Shown one piece after another: positions 17,843 to 26,151 of a DNA stretch of 58,849 bases. The position numbers were made by a program, and so were the translations under genes. A model generated the notes under the pieces. That model ran no database searches. It was not told where the DNA came from and was given only the letters and a program-made list of their open reading frames with translations. Position 1 is the stretch's first letter. Each line of letters starts with the position of its first letter. The DNA is from Crocinitomicaceae bacterium (GTDB lineage Bacteria; Bacteroidota; Bacteroidia; Flavobacteriales_D; Crocinitomicaceae): positions 1-58,849 of the forward strand of contig JABURP010000023.1 of assembly GCA_014762645.1 (NCBI GenBank), written 5' to 3'.

Positions 17843-18943
17843 CTACCAGGGATCTTGTACATCAGGATTATTCACAAAGGAGCTATCCGAGAGTGAGAGT
17901 AAGAACCATTTTAAAGCCGTTTGCTCCTGAAAGTTTAATTGTACTCCCCCCTGACTAACAGATTTCATTAGCGGATCTATTGTAGGTGAGTTTTGCAAAC
18001 CAAAACTGTAATGTTGAATTACTTCATCCAATGTTTCAAAACGACCGTCATGCATATATGGTGCGGTAAATGCAAGATTTCTCAATGTAGGCGTCTTGAA
18101 TTTTCCATTATCGGATGGGTTTCCCGTTACTGCTCCCAGGCCATTGTCGGAAAAACTGGCATCCAACCCGTTGTTGTGGTAGAGATTATCCGTCCATAAT
18201 GGGTTGTACAGATCACCATGACAGTGAAAACAATCACCCCTTGATTCGTCCATAAAAAGGGCAAAGCCCTGATAAGCGAGAAGTTCTTTATCCTGTGACC
18301 ATCCTGAGCTACCTGTAGCAAAGTTATTAGCCACAAATTTATCGAATGGTGCATTACCGGAAATAAGAGTCCGTTCAAATTGAGCAATAGCTTTGGCAAC
18401 AAGAACAGAATCTATTTTAGAAGTCCCAAATACTTGTTGAAAAAGCAACGGGTAATTCGGGTCCTGCTGTAATTTGGCAACAGCATCTGGCCAGGTTTCA
18501 TGCATCTCAACAGGGTTGGTTACCGGACCAAAAGCCTGGGCTTCAACGGAATTTGCCCTACCATCCCAGAAAAGGCCATTTTCCATCCACCCCACATTAA
18601 TTATTGGCATGGCATTCCTGTTTCCAGCTATCAGGTCAACACCAATACTGTATTGACTGGTGTCACTAAAAGAAGCTTCTGGCAAATGACAACTCCCGCA
18701 TGATTGTGAATTGTCCTCACTTAGCCGCTTGTCAAAAAATAACATCCTACCCAGCTCCACTCCTTCTTCAGTCGCTTCATTATCTTCGGGTTCGTTTATA
18801 GGAGGTAAATAAGCACTGAAATTTTCAGGGTAGTCATACTGATATTTTGTCGTTCCAACAACTGACAATTCTGGGTCTTTGCGACAAGACAGAAATAGTG
18901 TAACAAACAGTAAAAAAGCAATATGAGGCTTAAAAAAATACAT
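17843..18943 (-). CDS. Diheme cytochrome c peroxidase (MauG/CcpA family), lipoprotein
   Basis: A 366-residue protein from the ATG at 18943. An upstream in-frame TTG at 18967 lies inside the promoter element and is unlikely. The signal peptide ends in a lipobox (LFLSC, Cys20), so the protein should be lipid-anchored outside the inner membrane. Two c-heme sites are clear: C82-GS-C85-H86 and C238-FH-C241-H242. The PTLRNLAFTAPYMHDGRF segment near the C-terminus is typical of bacterial diheme peroxidases that reduce hydrogen peroxide with electrons from small cytochromes. MauG-like cofactor maturation is the alternative but no partner is near. It is divergent from lipB. Confidence 0.92.
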   Translation of the reverse strand: MYFFKPHIAFLLFVTLFLSCRKDPELSVVGTTKYQYDYPENFSAYLPPINEPEDNEATEEGVELGRMLFFDKRLSEDNSQSCGSCHLPEASFSDTSQYSIGVDLIAGNRNAMPIINVGWMENGLFWDGRANSVEAQAFGPVTNPVEMHETWPDAVAKLQQDPNYPLLFQQVFGTSKIDSVLVAKAIAQFERTLISGNAPFDKFVANNFATGSSGWSQDKELLAYQGFALFMDESRGDCFHCHGDLYNPLWTDNLYHNNGLDASFSDNGLGAVTGNPSDNGKFKTPTLRNLAFTAPYMHDGRFETLDEVIQHYSFGLQNSPTIDPLMKSVSQGGVQLNFQEQTALKWFLLSLSDSSFVNNPDVQDPW

Positions 18944-18964
18944 CCAGAATGGAAAGTTTGCACA

Positions 18965-18972
18965 CAAAATTA
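18965..18972 (-). promoter_or_regulatory. Bacteroidete -7 promoter element for the diheme peroxidase gene
   Basis: The minus strand reads TAATTTTG, a perfect TAnnTTTG match, 21 nt upstream of the ATG at 18943. It overlaps the alternative TTG start, which argues against that start. Confidence 0.5.
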
Positions 18973-19037
18973 CGCAAACTAATACATAATCGTTGTTAAG
19001 TCTAGTCGTTTAACGCGTCAATAGCTATCAATATTGT

Positions 19038-19045
19038 TATTTTTG
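19038..19045 (+). promoter_or_regulatory. Bacteroidete -7 promoter element for lipB
   Basis: TATTTTTG is a perfect TAnnTTTG match ending 12 nt before the ATG at 19058. It falls inside the longer lipB frame (from 19034), which supports the shorter start. Confidence 0.5.
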
Positions 19046-19057
19046 CAACACCTGATT

Positions 19058-19753
19058 ATGCAACGTGTTAACCTCATAGACAAAGGATTGATTGATTACA
19101 AGGAATGCTGGGATTTCCAGGAAACCTTGTTCAAACAAACCGTGGATAAGAAAATACTATTGCGGGATGGTAAAGCAGAAGGAAATACTGAAGACCACCT
19201 GATTTTTTGCCAGCATCCACACGTATATACTCTTGGCAAAAGCGGCAAACAGGAAAACCTTCTTATTGCTGAACAACTGTTGAATAACATTGACGCTAAA
19301 TACTATAAAATAAACAGGGGAGGGGACATAACCTATCACGGTCCGGGTCAATTAGTCATGTATCCGATCTTCGATCTCGATCATTACTTTACGGATATCC
19401 ATAAATACATGCGCTACCTGGAGGAAGCAGTTATTCTAACACTGGCTGAGTTTGGAATTACAGGGAACAGGGTAAAAGGTTTAACCGGCGTTTGGTTGGA
19501 TGCAGGAACACCGCAAGAGCGAAAAATATGTGCTATGGGGGTGAAATCTTCAAGATGGGTTACCATGCACGGAATTGCACTTAATGTCAACACAGACCTG
19601 TCTTATTTTAATCATATTGTTCCTTGTGGGATCCTGGATAAATCCGTAACTTCTATGGAGAAAGAATTAAAGGGTAAAGCGGACATTTCACTGGTCCAGA
19701 AAGCATTGCAAGAAAATATGGCTAATATCTTTAATTTTGACTACGTAATCTAA
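19058..19753 (+). CDS. lipB: Lipoyl(octanoyl) transferase
   Basis: A 231-residue LipB from the ATG at 19058. It moves the octanoyl group from acyl-carrier protein to lipoyl domains of 2-oxoacid dehydrogenases and the glycine cleavage H protein. Family signatures are RGGDITYHGPGQLVMYP, the catalytic lysine K163 (AMGVKSSRWVTMHG) and the acyl-thioester cysteine C190 (HIVPCGI). Length is normal. The next gene starts 3 nt after the stop, so the two are probably co-transcribed although their functions look unrelated. Confidence 0.97.
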   Translation: MQRVNLIDKGLIDYKECWDFQETLFKQTVDKKILLRDGKAEGNTEDHLIFCQHPHVYTLGKSGKQENLLIAEQLLNNIDAKYYKINRGGDITYHGPGQLVMYPIFDLDHYFTDIHKYMRYLEEAVILTLAEFGITGNRVKGLTGVWLDAGTPQERKICAMGVKSSRWVTMHGIALNVNTDLSYFNHIVPCGILDKSVTSMEKELKGKADISLVQKALQENMANIFNFDYVI

Positions 19754-19756
19754 AAC

Positions 19757-20980
19757 ATGAAAGCACTAAAGAAGCTCCTCAAGTGGATCGGGATTGTTAT
19801 CCTTACTCTTTTAATCATTGGCAATTTGGCCATTATTTTCACGGGCAGGTATTACATTTATAAAGGAATTGCTTCTACCTATTTGCGTGGGCACATTCGG
19901 CCACATATTTACGATCACGACGTGTTTATCAACCGAAAAGTTCCTGCGAATAAACCCCAGCCATGGGTGGATTCGCCATTTTTGGCCAAAGTGAATCTTG
20001 ATCAGAATGAACGCAAAAGAATTGAAGACCTCAACCCGGCTTCATTTCTAGTGGCTTGGGGAGATACAGTAATTTTTGAAGAGTACTGGGATGAACATGG
20101 CAAGAATATGACCAGTAATTCCTTTTCCATGGCAAAGTCAATAGTTTCACTCTTAGTTGGTGTAGCACTTGATGAAGGAAAAATTAACTCCCTGGATGAC
20201 CCTGTAGCCGATTATCTGGAAGAATTTAATGACGAGAAAAAAGACATTACACTCAGACATTTACTAACAATGAGCACTGGACTCTCGTGGTCTGAAAGTT
20301 ATGTTCACCCGTTCTGTGATGTGGCTGAATTGTATTACGACACGGATGCCAGAGATTTGTCATGTAACAGGCGTGAAGTATTAGAGGATCCCGGAATTAC
20401 CTGGAGATATAAAAGCGGAGACACACAAGTATTGACCTATGTCCTGGAAGAAGTCACAGGAATGACGATCTCTGAATATGCTTCTGAAAAACTTTGGAAA
20501 CCAATGGGTGCAGAAAGCAACGCTTTTTGGAGTTTAACGGGAGACGAGAATAGCACTGAAAAAGGATTTTGTTGTTTTTATTCTACGTCAAGGGATTTTA
20601 TTCGGCTCGGTAAACTCATAAATAATAACGGAAACTGGAATGGTAAACAATTAGTGAGTGAAGATTATGTAAAGGAATTTAAAACGCTTGCTCCTCTTCA
20701 AAAATCTAATGGAAAACCAAATAACTGTTATGGATTTCAATATTGGATATTTACAGGAATGCCTTATGAAGTTTCTTATTTCCGAGGAATGTCCGGTCAG
20801 TACATCATTTCAATTCCATCAATGGACCTGGTGATAGTAAGAACCGGTAACGGTACTGAAGGAAATGTGACGGATACACCTGCCGAGAAGGATGCCATAG
20901 AAAATCATTACGCCGAACTTCCGTTTTATATTGAAGTGGGCGTAAGATTATTGGAAGAACATCAAAGCCTGAACGAGTAG
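19757..20980 (+). CDS. Membrane-anchored serine hydrolase, class C beta-lactamase-related
   Basis: A 407-residue protein with one N-terminal membrane segment (residues 8-29) and a periplasmic beta-lactamase/transpeptidase-like domain. The nucleophile motif SxxK is S124-M-A-K127, and a Y-x-S/N-type motif is at Y218-K-S220 (WRYKSGDTQ). The C-terminal GMSGQYIISIPSMDLVIVRTGN segment resembles the KTG-strand region of 6-aminohexanoate-dimer hydrolase and esterase EstB-like enzymes. An esterase or peptidase activity is more likely than antibiotic resistance. It starts 3 nt after lipB. Confidence 0.88.
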   Translation: MKALKKLLKWIGIVILTLLIIGNLAIIFTGRYYIYKGIASTYLRGHIRPHIYDHDVFINRKVPANKPQPWVDSPFLAKVNLDQNERKRIEDLNPASFLVAWGDTVIFEEYWDEHGKNMTSNSFSMAKSIVSLLVGVALDEGKINSLDDPVADYLEEFNDEKKDITLRHLLTMSTGLSWSESYVHPFCDVAELYYDTDARDLSCNRREVLEDPGITWRYKSGDTQVLTYVLEEVTGMTISEYASEKLWKPMGAESNAFWSLTGDENSTEKGFCCFYSTSRDFIRLGKLINNNGNWNGKQLVSEDYVKEFKTLAPLQKSNGKPNNCYGFQYWIFTGMPYEVSYFRGMSGQYIISIPSMDLVIVRTGNGTEGNVTDTPAEKDAIENHYAELPFYIEVGVRLLEEHQSLNE

Positions 20981-20988
20981 TTCTATGG

Positions 20989-21225
20989 TTAAAGATGTTT
21001 ACAAATCTCTACGTGCAGACCAGGATAATCATAAATCCAGGCATAAGGTCTTTTTTTAAATTCCTGAATAGACTGAACACCACCCATTCCCTCATGACCA
21101 CGAGCAGTTGGATTTTCTGGGCCATCTTCGAAATGAATATTATTTCCCTCTACTGTAAAAATGACAAGACGCCCCTTTGAACGATATTCAAATTGGTTAT
21201 TATCTATTTTTCTAAACCCTTCCAT
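20989..21225 (-). CDS. Small protein of unknown function
   Basis: A 78-residue frame with no signal or membrane segment. It contains RSKGRLVIFTVEGNNIHFED and RPYAWIYDYPGLHVEI, which look like beta-strands with several aromatic residues and suggest a compact soluble fold. No family is recognised. It is divergent from the gene at 21268, 42 nt away, and nearly abuts the convergent hydrolase gene. Its plausible composition and fit in the gap support it as real, without direct proof. Confidence 0.6.
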   Translation of the reverse strand: MEGFRKIDNNQFEYRSKGRLVIFTVEGNNIHFEDGPENPTARGHEGMGGVQSIQEFKKRPYAWIYDYPGLHVEICKHL

Positions 21226-21250
21226 GATGTAATGTAATGAAGAGATTATG

Positions 21251-21258
21251 TAATTTTG
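21251..21258 (+). promoter_or_regulatory. Bacteroidete -7 promoter element for the gene at 21268
   Basis: TAATTTTG matches TAnnTTTG perfectly and ends 9 nt before the ATG at 21268. It overlaps a possible upstream TTG start (21256), supporting the ATG. Confidence 0.5.
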
Positions 21259-21267
21259 TACGAAGAA

Positions 21268-21681
21268 ATGAAAAAAGACATTAACATACCTAAAGTAGAG
21301 GACGTTTGTGTTGCAGTTGTTAAAGAAATGAACGACGAGAAGACGGAGGAAGTCTTTAATGTCTATCTAATTAATCAAAAAGATAACAAGATAAAAAACA
21401 CACTCGTCACGTCTAAAGGATATGGTGAAAATCAGAGTACCGGCGAAAAAGTGAACACCTCAATACTTCGGCATTTCATTGGTGATATTGAACCAGACTC
21501 TTTTGTAAAAATCGAACCTATTATTGAGGAAGTTTTCGGATTGAATAACGAATACTGGGTTTCTTTTTTTGAAGGCAATCAGATGTATGACAAAAAATTC
21601 ATTTTTCTTCCTGAAACAATCAAGGAAGAGAATATGATTACCGTTCCGTTGATAAATAAAAAAGGAGTCGTTATTCTTTGA
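21268..21681 (+). CDS. Conserved Bacteroidota protein of unknown function
   Basis: A 137-residue soluble protein beginning MKKDINIPKVEDVCVAVVKE. From memory it resembles a short family widespread in Flavobacteriia, with the pattern of an IP-x-V-x-D-V-x-(V/I)-A-(V/I)-V-K-E opening, a central LVTSKGYGE, SILRHFIGDIEP and a DKKFIFLPETI / PLINKKGVVIL ending. It is sometimes labelled 'phenylalanyl-tRNA synthetase subunit alpha' in databases; it has no class II synthetase motifs and that name should not be carried over. Molecular role unknown. It has its own promoter element and is followed by 120 nt without a feature that I can support. Confidence 0.85.
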   Translation: MKKDINIPKVEDVCVAVVKEMNDEKTEEVFNVYLINQKDNKIKNTLVTSKGYGENQSTGEKVNTSILRHFIGDIEPDSFVKIEPIIEEVFGLNNEYWVSFFEGNQMYDKKFIFLPETIKEENMITVPLINKKGVVIL

Positions 21682-21801
21682 GTTTAAACACTACAATTCA
21701 ACTCATTAATTCCAATAACGACAAAAGTTTTTCGTCAAATTAAGCAGTTATTTACCAAAGGATTGTAGATTTATTGTCTATCAAAAAATACCCGTTTAAT
21801 T

Positions 21802-22521
21802 ATGCGCCTCAACAAATTAGATATAGAAAAAATTCTCTTTCTTGATATTGAAACCGTCCCCCAGGTTTACAACTTTTCAGAGTTGGATGATAAAACGGCG
21901 CAACTTTACCTGGATAAGAATAGGTATATACAGGAACGCGATCAGTTAAGTAACGAAGAAGTGTATGAAAAAGCGGGTGTCTTTGCAGAATTCGGTAAAA
22001 TTGTTTGCATTTCTGTCGGGATCGTCATTGACAAATCAACCGGAAAAGAAATTCGTTTGAATTCATATTATGGTGATGACGAAAAACAACTACTGGAGGA
22101 GTTTGCCACCCTTTTAAATAAGCACTATAATGGTGCTAATCACATTTTATGTGGGCACAATGGCAAAGAGTTTGACTTTCCATATATTGCCAGAAGGATG
22201 CTGATTAATGGAATAGACCTTCCCAATGCTCTTGATATTGCCGGAAAAAAACCCTGGGAGATCAATCATTTGGACACCATGGAGCTATGGAAGTTTGGTG
22301 ATTTTAAACACTATTCTTCTTTAAGTTTACTGTGTCACATTTTTGGAATTCCAACACCTAAAGATGATATTTCCGGTGCTGATGTTGGTCGTGTGTATTA
22401 TGAAGAAAAAGACCTTGAGCGTATAGTCGCGTATTGCCATAAGGACGTTGTTGCGCTCATTCAATTGTTTTTAAAGTTTAGAAATGAGGAACTTGTGAAA
22501 GAAGAAAACATCAACCTTTAA
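21802..22521 (+). CDS. PolB-like 3'-5' exonuclease (DnaQ fold)
   Basis: A 239-residue protein with the three exonuclease motifs: Exo I FLD15-I-E17-TVPQ, Exo II CGHNGKEFDFPYI, and Exo III IVAYCHKDVVALIQLF (Y-x3-D). The GISGAD-like DDISGADVGRVYYEEKDL stretch is typical of the stand-alone family related to the proofreading domain of family B DNA polymerases. Two-metal 3'-5' exonuclease activity on DNA or RNA is expected; the substrate is unknown. It stands alone, with 94 nt before the next gene. Confidence 0.9.
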   Translation: MRLNKLDIEKILFLDIETVPQVYNFSELDDKTAQLYLDKNRYIQERDQLSNEEVYEKAGVFAEFGKIVCISVGIVIDKSTGKEIRLNSYYGDDEKQLLEEFATLLNKHYNGANHILCGHNGKEFDFPYIARRMLINGIDLPNALDIAGKKPWEINHLDTMELWKFGDFKHYSSLSLLCHIFGIPTPKDDISGADVGRVYYEEKDLERIVAYCHKDVVALIQLFLKFRNEELVKEENINL

Positions 22522-22615
22522 TAAAGTTTCTTCGTCATTCGTTAAGAAGATGTGCGGTTATTCATATAAAGAATAGCTAAATTCGCAAAAATCGTTTTAA
22601 ATCAGCACAGCACGC

Positions 22616-25600
22616 GTGATCTACATTAAGAAAGCGATCATATTACTACTACTTGCTCTGGCCAATCAGTTTGCGATCGGTCAAACGGTTGTTACTAACA
22701 TTAATGATAGTGGCGTGGGTTCATTACGAGCCGCAGTAAACGGAGCGTCTCCTGGTGAAGTGATCACATTTGATCCATCTCTTGCAGGTCAGACGATAAC
22801 ATTAACATCTGGAGAGTTATTGTTGGTGAACAGTATCACAGTAAATGGAGAGAATAATAATATTACTATTTCCGGTGGCGGTTTGTCCAGAATTTTTCAT
22901 GTAAACGGGAACTCGTACACACTTTTTCTTAAGAATATAACCCTTACGAATGGACAATCCAATAATGGCGGAGCGGTGTTTTCTGAAAACGGGGCTACAG
23001 TTGAAGCTGATAGAGTAAGGTTTATCGATAATAATTCAGGAGGTGACGGAGGAGCTGTAAGAGTTCAGGGTGGTACACATGCGTTTAGAAACTGTGAGTT
23101 TGTGGGAAATTCTTGCAGCTTCTTTGGAGGAGGATACTCTTCTTTATTTGCGTCTGCCAGTTTTGAAAATGTTCTCTTTTCGGGCAACCTGGCAGGGTCA
23201 GGAGGTGCCTTATATTTAAGAGGTTCCACTACTTTGGTGGGCTGTACGGTAAGCGGAAATAAGGCAAATGATTTTGGAGGGGCTATGTTTGTGTATTCAG
23301 GGACAGTGGTTAATGTAGATAATTCCATATTCTGGAAAAATGAAAAAAGCGGTACAATTGGAACGATAGCTTCTTTTTATGAAGTTGAAAATGGATCATT
23401 AATTGACCTTACTGCAAGAAGATGTATTATTGAAGGCTCAGGTGGTAGTGGTAGTTGGGTTCTTGCTTTTGGAACAGATGGTGGAGGAAACCTTGATGCT
23501 GATCCAAACTTTGCACTACAGGTATCCCCTTCAAGTGCTCCCACAACATCTGGCAATTACAGACCGCAGGTTTTTTCTCCGGCACATGACAATGGCGGAA
23601 ATTCATTCGCTACTTTGGGAACAGATTTAGACGGTCACGGAAGAATTATGTACGGAGTTATTGATAGAGGAGCGTATGAGTACTGCACTACTTATTCGTC
23701 AATGACACAGTCTGCTTGTTCCGAGTTTAACTCGCCAGCAGGAAATGTTTATACAGCTACAGGGGTTTACTATGATACATTGGTAAATGCATTGGGCTGT
23801 GATAGTGTTATTACAATCAACCTTACTATTCTAAACACCTATAATAGCATTGCAGAAACACACTGCGATAATATGGTATCTCCAAGTGGGCTATATACAT
23901 GGACCACGAGTGGTACTTATAACGATACCATTCCAAATGCAGTAGGATGCGACAGTATTATTACAGTGAATCTTACGATATTATATAGCACTACCAGTAC
24001 GGTGGTTGAAACAGCCTGCAATAGCTACACTGTCCCTAGCGGATCTGCAACATATACCTCATCCGGAGTTTATACGGACACCTTGACGAATAGTGTTGGA
24101 TGTGATAGTATAATTGTTATAGACCTGACAATTTTAAATAGTTCAGCCTCTACGATTAGTCAAACGGTTTGCGACAGTTATACAGTACCGAGTGGAGATG
24201 AAACATATACAGTTTCAGGTGTTTACACCGATACCATTCCGAATGTTGCGGGATGCGACAGTGTAATTAGTATTAGTCTTACAGTTAACTACAACAACTT
24301 TTCGTCTGTACCATTCACTGTTTGTGACAGCATGGTATCGCCAAGCGGTTTATATACATGGTCAACCAGTGGAACTTATAATGATACCATCCCAAATAGT
24401 GCCGGGTGCGATAGTGTAATTATTGCAACAGTGACTGTACTTAACAGTACTTCTTCAAGTGTTACAGAAACAGCATGTAATAGCTATACCGTTCCAAGCG
24501 GGGACGAGACTTATTTTGCGTCGGGTACTTATACGGACACCATCCCCAATACTGCTGGTTGTGATAGCTTAATAACTATTAATCTCACCGTGAATTATTC
24601 CAATTCGTCAAGTATAAGTCTCAGTAACTGTGACAGTATCGTTTCGCCCAGTGGTTTATATACCTGGTACACCTCAGGAACATACATAGATACGGTAACC
24701 AATGTTGCAGGCTGTGATAGTGTGATCACCATTCAGGCTACAGTGAATGACGCAACATCAGGCAATATAACAGACGCCGTCTGTTATTCATATACATCAC
24801 CAAGTGGAAATTATATCTATACTTCTACAGGCGTATATTATGATACCATTCCTAACACTGCTGGGTGTGATAGTATTATCACCATTGATCTAACGGTCTA
24901 CAATACTACTTTTGGTAACCTGTCGGTTTTTGACTGTGCAAGTTACACATCACCCAGTGGTAACCACATTTGGACAAGCTCAGGAACTTATTACGACACC
25001 ATTCCTAATATGTACGGTTGTGACAGTATTATCACAATAGACTTAACCATTCCAATGCCACAATCTACAATAGACACAACGGTTTGTGATAGTTATGTTT
25101 CTCCAAGCGGACAATATGAATGGACGACCTCTGGTGCGTACACGGATGTTGTGACAAGTTTTCAGGGATGTGACAGTATTATTACAATTAACTTGATTGT
25201 TAATTCTGCCGATAATTATATTTCGGTAAGTGGCACAGAGTTGAGCACAGGAGTATTCGCAGACAATTATAATTGGGTATATTGTGATTCAACCACCGTG
25301 TTGAGTACAGACGAGTATTTTAATCCGCAGTTTTCGGGAGATTATGCCGTAATTGTCATGAATGATAACTGTATAGACACGTCTGATTGTGTGTATGTTG
25401 AGGTTCCCATTGAAAAAATAACCGCATTTTCACCAAATGGTGATGGCATCAATGATGTGTTGAAGTTGGATATTCGGGATTTTGAAAATACAGTAATAAT
25501 CTATAACCGTTGGGGAGACATTGTAGCACAGTTTATAAATTACAACGATATGGATGTTGTCTGGGACGGTACTCAATCTACAACGGGACAGAAAATATCA

Positions 25601-25669
25601 GGCACCTATTTTTATATTATTGAAAACACAACAGGAAGCAGAACAGGATGGGTACAGTTGGTAGAATGA
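22616..25669 (+). CDS. Large T9SS type B-sorted surface protein: beta-helix plus ten Cys-rich tandem repeats
   Basis: A 1017-residue protein beginning at GTG; the signal peptide ends near residue 23 (AIGQ|TVV). Residues about 25-350 form a right-handed parallel beta-helix of the polymorphic outer-membrane/choice-of-anchor Q kind (GSLRAAVNGA, GAVFSENGA, DLDGHGRIMYGVIDRGAYEY). Ten repeats of about 50 residues follow (about residues 357-862), each with two cysteines and a GCDS-(I/V)-I-T-I-x-L-T-(I/V) ending. An Ig-like module (YNWVYCDST, CIDTSDCVYVE) comes next. The C-terminus is a gliding-motility-associated type B sorting domain (FSPNGDGINDVL, VIIYNRWGD, ISGTYFYII). An adhesin role is likely. 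The stop overlaps the start of a lipoprotein gene (ATGA). A TAAATTCG element (22578-22585) is a one-mismatch promoter candidate. Confidence 0.9.
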   Translation: MIYIKKAIILLLLALANQFAIGQTVVTNINDSGVGSLRAAVNGASPGEVITFDPSLAGQTITLTSGELLLVNSITVNGENNNITISGGGLSRIFHVNGNSYTLFLKNITLTNGQSNNGGAVFSENGATVEADRVRFIDNNSGGDGGAVRVQGGTHAFRNCEFVGNSCSFFGGGYSSLFASASFENVLFSGNLAGSGGALYLRGSTTLVGCTVSGNKANDFGGAMFVYSGTVVNVDNSIFWKNEKSGTIGTIASFYEVENGSLIDLTARRCIIEGSGGSGSWVLAFGTDGGGNLDADPNFALQVSPSSAPTTSGNYRPQVFSPAHDNGGNSFATLGTDLDGHGRIMYGVIDRGAYEYCTTYSSMTQSACSEFNSPAGNVYTATGVYYDTLVNALGCDSVITINLTILNTYNSIAETHCDNMVSPSGLYTWTTSGTYNDTIPNAVGCDSIITVNLTILYSTTSTVVETACNSYTVPSGSATYTSSGVYTDTLTNSVGCDSIIVIDLTILNSSASTISQTVCDSYTVPSGDETYTVSGVYTDTIPNVAGCDSVISISLTVNYNNFSSVPFTVCDSMVSPSGLYTWSTSGTYNDTIPNSAGCDSVIIATVTVLNSTSSSVTETACNSYTVPSGDETYFASGTYTDTIPNTAGCDSLITINLTVNYSNSSSISLSNCDSIVSPSGLYTWYTSGTYIDTVTNVAGCDSVITIQATVNDATSGNITDAVCYSYTSPSGNYIYTSTGVYYDTIPNTAGCDSIITIDLTVYNTTFGNLSVFDCASYTSPSGNHIWTSSGTYYDTIPNMYGCDSIITIDLTIPMPQSTIDTTVCDSYVSPSGQYEWTTSGAYTDVVTSFQGCDSIITINLIVNSADNYISVSGTELSTGVFADNYNWVYCDSTTVLSTDEYFNPQFSGDYAVIVMNDNCIDTSDCVYVEVPIEKITAFSPNGDGINDVLKLDIRDFENTVIIYNRWGDIVAQFINYNDMDVVWDGTQSTTGQKISGTYFYIIENTTGSRTGWVQLVE
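23686..25203 (+). repeat. Ten tandem ~150-nt coding repeats
   Basis: The encoded unit is C-(D/N)-S-(Y/M)-x-(V/S)-PSG, then Y-T-x-(T/S)-SG-(T/V)-Y-x-DT-(I/L)-x-N-x-x-GCDS. Units 2, 5 and 7 share the variant CDxxVSPSGLYTW, and units 3, 4 and 6 share CxSYTVPSG. The linkers before units 5 and 7 are alike (NYNNFSS, NYSNSSS). This suggests part of the array grew by duplicating two-unit blocks of about 300 nt. Confidence 0.9.
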
Positions 25670-26151
25670 AGCTAATTTTTTTATTGATTCCTGTAGTATT
25701 TCTTCTTTCGTGTTCATATGATGATGATCAGGAGGATCAGACGAAAAAAGAAGGAATCGTTGCAGATTATTTTCCAGACTTTCCAGTATATCATTTCGCA
25801 AACATTCAACTTGGACAACCTGTGGAAGACGCCAAAGAATCTTTGGGTACGCTCAATTATTCACGAAAAGAACCCCTGGACCATCACTTTGAAGGACCCA
25901 ATGATGTCGAGGTGATTTTTCCGGTAGAAGCGGAAACGCTGCATTCGTTCAAAATATTTTTATTTGCAGAGGAAGATTTGGAACGATCAGAAGAATTGCA
26001 CCGTTTTTTCTCGGTAAATGCTACAAAAAAGAACAGGTCTAAGAGTTTTGCGGTATATGAATTTGACAATGAAGCACAAGTATTTGAGGTGTCACAATTT
26101 GATCAACCTAAATTTATACGTTTAAATTTCAAACTAAAAACATCACGCTAA
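25666..26151 (+). CDS. Lipoprotein of unknown function
   Basis: A 161-residue protein from the ATG at 25666, which overlaps the stop of the T9SS type B gene; a longer start at 25648 would put six extra residues before the signal peptide. The lipobox is FLLSC (Cys16), followed by a very acidic stretch (DDDQEDQ) that would favour retention or surface export in this phylum. The mature region (QLGQPVEDAKESLG, DVEVIFPVEAETLHSFKIFLF) is not assigned. Its stop overlaps the start of the gamma-carbonic anhydrase by 1 nt (TAATG), placing all three in one operon. Confidence 0.82.
   Translation: MKLIFLLIPVVFLLSCSYDDDQEDQTKKEGIVADYFPDFPVYHFANIQLGQPVEDAKESLGTLNYSRKEPLDHHFEGPNDVEVIFPVEAETLHSFKIFLFAEEDLERSEELHRFFSVNATKKNRSKSFAVYEFDNEAQVFEVSQFDQPKFIRLNFKLKTSR

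Noticed and set aside
21268-21681. Naming the 137-residue protein as a phenylalanyl-tRNA synthetase subunit
   Set aside because: It has no class II motifs 1-3 and is less than half the size of the PheS core; the name appears to be a propagated database error.
23686-25203. Regularly spaced repeats suggestive of a CRISPR-like array
   Set aside because: The repeats are protein-coding, in frame, diverged, and about 150 nt long without unique spacers.
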